The notes beneath the pieces were generated by a model. The model had not been told where the DNA came from. It made no database searches and saw nothing but the letters and a program-made list of their open reading frames with translations. A stretch of 15,381 nucleotides of DNA from CAYMDS01 sp964576705 (GTDB taxonomy: Bacteria > Patescibacteriota > Microgenomatia > Levybacterales > UBA12049). Of the stretch, positions 12,579 through 15,381 are shown piece after piece. The translations under genes and the position numbers were made by a program. The stretch lies in assembly GCA_964576705.1 (NCBI GenBank), contig CAZNVI010000027.1, positions 1-15,381 of the forward strand. The letters run 5' to 3'. Each line of letters opens with the position of its first letter. The stretch's first letter is position 1.

Positions 12579-12637
12579 CTTGCTAAGTCAATCTAATTAC
12601 GACCAAAGCTTAGCTTTGGAAAACTTTGGAAAAGCAT

Positions 12638-13720
12638 ATGGAAGAAAAATTGTATTGGTTGGGATTTTCGGTTTTTCCGGGAGTCGGCCCGAAAAGGTTT
12701 GGGGATTTACTCAGTAAGTTTAATTCAGCTGAAAATGCATGGAAAGCAGAAATAAATGATCTAGAAATGGTTTTGGGTAGAGTTATAGCTCTAAAGTTCA
12801 GTGAATTTCGAAAATCATTTAGATCCGATGTTTATTTTCAGAAACTGATCGATAAAAAAGTTAATTTTTTAACACTTATTGATGATAAATACCCGTCGCT
12901 TCTTAGAGAAATAAAAGATTCTCCTTTTGTATTGTATTATAAAGGCAATCCTTCGAATAGCTCAGGACAAAAGATAGTCGCTGTTGTGGGGACGAGGAAG
13001 ATTACATCATATGGTAGGGAAGTAACTGAACAGATAACTAGAGAATTAGTTTCAGCAGGTTTTACGATTGTATCTGGTTTGGCTTATGGGGTCGATGCAT
13101 GTGCGCATAAGACTACTATTGATTCAGGCGGTAAGACAATAGCTGTTTTGGGGTGTGGTGTGGACTGTTGTTATCCGAGGACTAACCAAAAGATATATGA
13201 CCAGATTATAGAAACGAAAGGTGCGATAGTTTCAGAATTCCCGATTGAGATGCAGCCTTCTGTCGGATCTTTTCCGTCCCGAAATAGAATCATAGCCGGG
13301 TTATCTCAAGCGGTGATAGTAACCGAAGGCGCATCGGATAGCGGTGCTTTGTATACCGCAAATGATGCTTTGAAGTTGAGGAGACCGGTTTTTGCAGTTC
13401 CTGGTCCTATCACATCTCAGTTATCAAAAGGCCCGAATTCATTAATAGCTAAAGGCGCGAAGTTGGTATCAAGTACTGAAGATATCTTAAGAGAATTGGG
13501 TACCACGGGTAGCACAAGTACCACAAGTATCACGAAAGAAATAAAAGGGGATACGGAGGATGAGCAGATGGTAATCGATCTACTGCAAAACGAAAATTTG
13601 CATTTTGATGAACTTGTTCGGAAGACGAAGATGGGATCCTCACAATTAGGTACGTTATTATCTCTTATGGAAATGAAGGGTGTGGTCAGAGCCTCAGAAG
13701 GAATCTTCGCGTTGATATAG
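12638..13720 (+). CDS. dprA: DNA-processing protein DprA
   Basis: Binds incoming single-stranded DNA and loads RecA during transformation. At 360 aa all three parts are visible: an N-terminal helix-hairpin-helix (FPGVGPKRFGDLL, 13-25), the Rossmann-like core with VVGTRK (116-121), SGLAYGVD (146-153), FPSRNRIIAG (212-221) and GASDSGALYTA (231-241), and a C-terminal DML1 winged helix (about 305-360). The ATG at 12638 is preferred over the upstream TTG at 12626, which lies in the tandem CTTTGGAAAA repeat that here supplies a GGAAAAG ribosome site. The linker before DML1 is a 9-bp repeat (GTTGSTSTTSIT). The RAYT element separates it from the mre/PBP2 genes. Confidence 0.95.
   Translation: MEEKLYWLGFSVFPGVGPKRFGDLLSKFNSAENAWKAEINDLEMVLGRVIALKFSEFRKSFRSDVYFQKLIDKKVNFLTLIDDKYPSLLREIKDSPFVLYYKGNPSNSSGQKIVAVVGTRKITSYGREVTEQITRELVSAGFTIVSGLAYGVDACAHKTTIDSGGKTIAVLGCGVDCCYPRTNQKIYDQIIETKGAIVSEFPIEMQPSVGSFPSRNRIIAGLSQAVIVTEGASDSGALYTANDALKLRRPVFAVPGPITSQLSKGPNSLIAKGAKLVSSTEDILRELGTTGSTSTTSITKEIKGDTEDEQMVIDLLQNENLHFDELVRKTKMGSSQLGTLLSLMEMKGVVRASEGIFALI
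13501..13536. repeat. 9-bp tandem repeat in the dprA linker
   Basis: Units TACCACGGG, TAGCACAAG, TACCACAAG, TATCACGAA. It encodes a Thr/Ser/Gly linker between the Rossmann core and the winged helix, so length change would be tolerated. Confidence 0.7.
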
Positions 13721-13743
13721 TATTATATATTGCGTGTCTTTGC

Positions 13744-13749
13744 TAATAT
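13744..13749 (+). promoter_or_regulatory. Possible extended -10 for the last gene pair
   Basis: TAATAT preceded by TGC, 18 bases before the ATG at 13768. A second TGG-TACTAA lies too close to the ATG to serve. No good -35. Confidence 0.3.
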
Positions 13750-13767
13750 TGCTACGCTGGTACTAAT

Positions 13768-14409
13768 ATGGCATCTGCTGATCTTATAAAGTATATCGAG
13801 GCTGCTCGCGCTAAGCAAATATCCGATAGCGATATTAAATCACAGCTACTCAATACAGGCTGGAAAGATCAGGAAATTCAGGAAGCTTTAAAACCCTTAG
13901 TAAATGTCGATAGTTCATTAATTCCTCCTTCTGCCCCTCACGTAGGTATGTGGGTTTCTTTTCAATACATCATACTCTTTATAGCGCTATATATCAGCGC
14001 TACATCATTTACCGGAATAATAAATCACGCGGTAGATAAATTCATCCCTGATGCATTGGATAATTTAAAATCTTACAGTACGACTTTAGATAAAGGACTC
14101 ATGAAGGGGTACCTGGCAGCGCTTATAGTATCGTATCCAATTTTCGCTTATCTTTTCATACGTCTTAAAAAGTTGTCACTCGATAAACCTTATACGAAAG
14201 GTATCGGATCAAGAAAATTATTAGTTTATTTAACACTTATAATTACATTTATCATTTTAATTTCATACATTATCGGTACTATTTATGGATTTTTAGACGG
14301 TAGTATTACTACTAGATCAATCGCGCATTTCACGGTTACTAACCTTATTGCGGGTTCCATATTTTGCTATCTTTTACATGATGTGGGGGAAGATCGTAAA
14401 TCATTATGA
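13768..14409 (+). CDS. Membrane protein with N-terminal helical domain, DUF5671-like
   Basis: A 213-aa protein of unknown function. Residues 4-44 (ADLIKYIEAARAKQISDSDI, ending GWKDQEIQEAL) form a small helical domain of a type I associate with patescibacterial membrane proteins. Four hydrophobic segments follow at about 65-85, 112-132, 150-172 and 187-204, including the pattern ALYISATSFTGIINHAVDKF that resembles DUF5671. The family assignment is from memory and tentative. It overlaps the next gene by four bases (ATGA at 14406-14409), so the two are translationally coupled and likely act together at the membrane. Confidence 0.65.
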   Translation: MASADLIKYIEAARAKQISDSDIKSQLLNTGWKDQEIQEALKPLVNVDSSLIPPSAPHVGMWVSFQYIILFIALYISATSFTGIINHAVDKFIPDALDNLKSYSTTLDKGLMKGYLAALIVSYPIFAYLFIRLKKLSLDKPYTKGIGSRKLLVYLTLIITFIILISYIIGTIYGFLDGSITTRSIAHFTVTNLIAGSIFCYLLHDVGEDRKSL

Positions 14410-15302
14410 AAAAGCAATATATACTAACAGGAGTCATCACGTTTTTTGTGTTATTAAGCATAATATACGGGTTTACTATTATAGGATTCCCTCCAGATTC
14501 ACGCGGCATAAAGTTTGATAATACCAGGAGAAGTAATCTTAGGGATATCAAGACTAGAATCGAGAGCTATGCATCGTCAAATGGAAAGCTTCCCCAAGCT
14601 ATAACGGAAGCTACCCGGGAGGTAACATATATTAAAACAAATGATCCTGAAAACGGCAAGCCGTATGAATATTATACAACCGGTGTTAATTCATATAAGC
14701 TATGCGCGACATTCAGCACTGAATACGAGAGCTCACAATCAAGCAATATGGCACTTTATGATTACTCTTATTCTTCGTCTCAATTTAGACATGAAAAAGG
14801 TTATAATTGTTTCCCGTTTACAGCACAGCTTGGTTCACAATATAACTATCCTACTCCTACCATTGGACCATTATTCAATTCGATGAGTTTTGCAGATAAA
14901 AACATTCTTTCGGTGACGACTGCGACGACATATGATCAAACCTCAAAGTTCCCTGAAGGATTTTTCAGCGAAGATGAAAATGAACATGGTTTAATAATGT
15001 ATTCAACTAGAGGTATTTATATATATGTAAATTTCATTAAACCCGTAAAGCTTTCTAATATTTCAAGTACTTTTTCGGAATGTCCGGTTAGTAAATGTGA
15101 ATCATCAACAGGTGTTCGTATTTGGACCGTGGAAGGGAATACCAGTGATAATCAGAATATATCTTTGATAGATAATGAAAAGCTATCTACATCTAGCAGG
15201 ATGCTAAATGTCCCGGTGGCTACAGATAAAGAGTTCACAAGAATTAGCTTCAGGACGACAGGGCCTATAACCTGGAAGAAGATTAAATTCAGTTATAAAT
15301 AA
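14406..15302 (+). CDS. Signal-anchored surface protein of unknown function
   Basis: A 298-aa protein. Residues 1-27 are a basic start and one hydrophobic helix (ILTGVITFFVLLSIIYGFTI), a signal anchor. Residues about 38-100 resemble the globular part of pseudopilins and related patescibacterial proteins: RRSNLRDIKTRIESYASSNGKLP, then NDPENGKPYEYYTT and YKLCATFST. A Ser/Tyr-rich stretch follows, and about 150-298 look beta-rich, perhaps a jelly-roll binding domain (it ends RISFRTTGPITWKKIKFSY). Four cysteines lie in the exported part. No classic type IV prepilin cleavage site is visible, so I do not call it a pilin. It overlaps the upstream membrane gene by ATGA. Binding target unknown. Confidence 0.65.
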   Translation: MKKQYILTGVITFFVLLSIIYGFTIIGFPPDSRGIKFDNTRRSNLRDIKTRIESYASSNGKLPQAITEATREVTYIKTNDPENGKPYEYYTTGVNSYKLCATFSTEYESSQSSNMALYDYSYSSSQFRHEKGYNCFPFTAQLGSQYNYPTPTIGPLFNSMSFADKNILSVTTATTYDQTSKFPEGFFSEDENEHGLIMYSTRGIYIYVNFIKPVKLSNISSTFSECPVSKCESSTGVRIWTVEGNTSDNQNISLIDNEKLSTSSRMLNVPVATDKEFTRISFRTTGPITWKKIKFSYK

Positions 15303-15332
15303 CACCTTATTTGACTTCTTGTATCTATTGGC

Positions 15333-15363
15333 TTGACAATCTGCGTATAATGTAGTCTACAAT
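15333..15363 (+). promoter_or_regulatory. Possible promoter facing out of the window
   Basis: A perfect TTGACA (15333-15338) and a perfect TATAAT (15346-15351) are only 7 bp apart, so they cannot be used together. TTGACA could pair with TACAAT (15358-15363) at a 19-bp spacing. Some promoter here is plausible; the downstream gene is outside. Confidence 0.3.
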
Positions 15364-15381
15364 AGTGAAACGTGATAAGAG

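Larger units (their letters stand above)
11898..12617 (+). mobile_element. RAYT-type element, 720 bp, with ~30-bp inverted ends
   Basis: A Y1/HUH transposase gene sits between two inverted repeats. Left: AAAGCTAAGCTTTG (11898-11911), six unmatched bases, ATTAGATTGA (11918-11927). Right: the exact reverse complement in the same order and spacing (12588-12617). The outer 13-14 bp are themselves near-palindromic, as expected for ends that HUH enzymes recognise as hairpins. No target duplication is seen, also expected. The left end overlaps the PBP2 stop codon and the right end stops 21 bases before the dprA start. Confidence 0.75.

Noticed and set aside
12626..12637. TTG start at 12626 for dprA
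   Set aside because: It lies inside a tandem CTTTGGAAAA repeat that supplies the ribosome site for the ATG at 12638; the family N-terminus fits the ATG.
15333..15351. TTGACA and TATAAT as one promoter
   Set aside because: Only 7 bp apart, far below a working spacing.

Overview
The window looks like a chromosome segment of a Patescibacteria (Candidate Phyla Radiation) bacterium. The evidence is mostly AT-rich sequence, compact genes, many short degenerate repeats inside and between genes, few Shine-Dalgarno sites, and small membrane and surface proteins of types I associate with that group. UGA acts as a stop (M50 protease, PBP2, 88-aa gene), so the UGA-recoding Gracilibacteria/Absconditabacteria are unlikely. 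I cannot resolve the lineage further.

Layout. 1-199 (minus): the 5' part of tRNA-Tyr(GUA) and a complete tRNA-Thr(UGU). 294-1771 (plus): a strikingly GC-rich, self-contained unit with its own promoter, a ~210-nt structured leader, an 88-aa membrane protein, an SPFH/band-7 lipoprotein and a terminator; it looks horizontally acquired. 1800-2044 (minus): an apparent stand-alone non-coding RNA gene of ~175 nt with a consensus promoter, a 6S-RNA-like fold and a terminator. 2140-3174: a site-2 (M50) protease (minus) divergent from rpmB, ribosomal protein L28 (plus). 3221-7477 (minus): fmt, def, a small membrane protein and an O-antigen ligase-like protein with a TPR tail. 7671-11912 (plus): mreB, mreC, mreD and a class B PBP2, the elongation machinery. 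11898-12617: a RAYT-type HUH transposase gene bounded by ~30-bp inverted repeats. 12638-13720: dprA. 13768-15302: two overlapping genes for a membrane protein and a signal-anchored surface protein, both of unknown function.

The genes fall into three functional blocks. Fmt and Def add and remove the formyl group of the initiator Met. MreBCD and PBP2 drive lateral wall growth, and the O-antigen ligase-like protein would act on envelope glycans. DprA loads RecA on incoming DNA in a lineage that commonly takes up DNA.

The most notable unexplained signals are the 6S-like RNA; the RAYT element, whose palindromic ends recur inside its own gene and 9.8 kb away as a terminator; in-frame heptanucleotide repeat arrays inside essential genes; intergenic inverted arrays of ~10-bp units; and -10 boxes placed so close to start codons that several mRNAs should be leaderless or nearly so.
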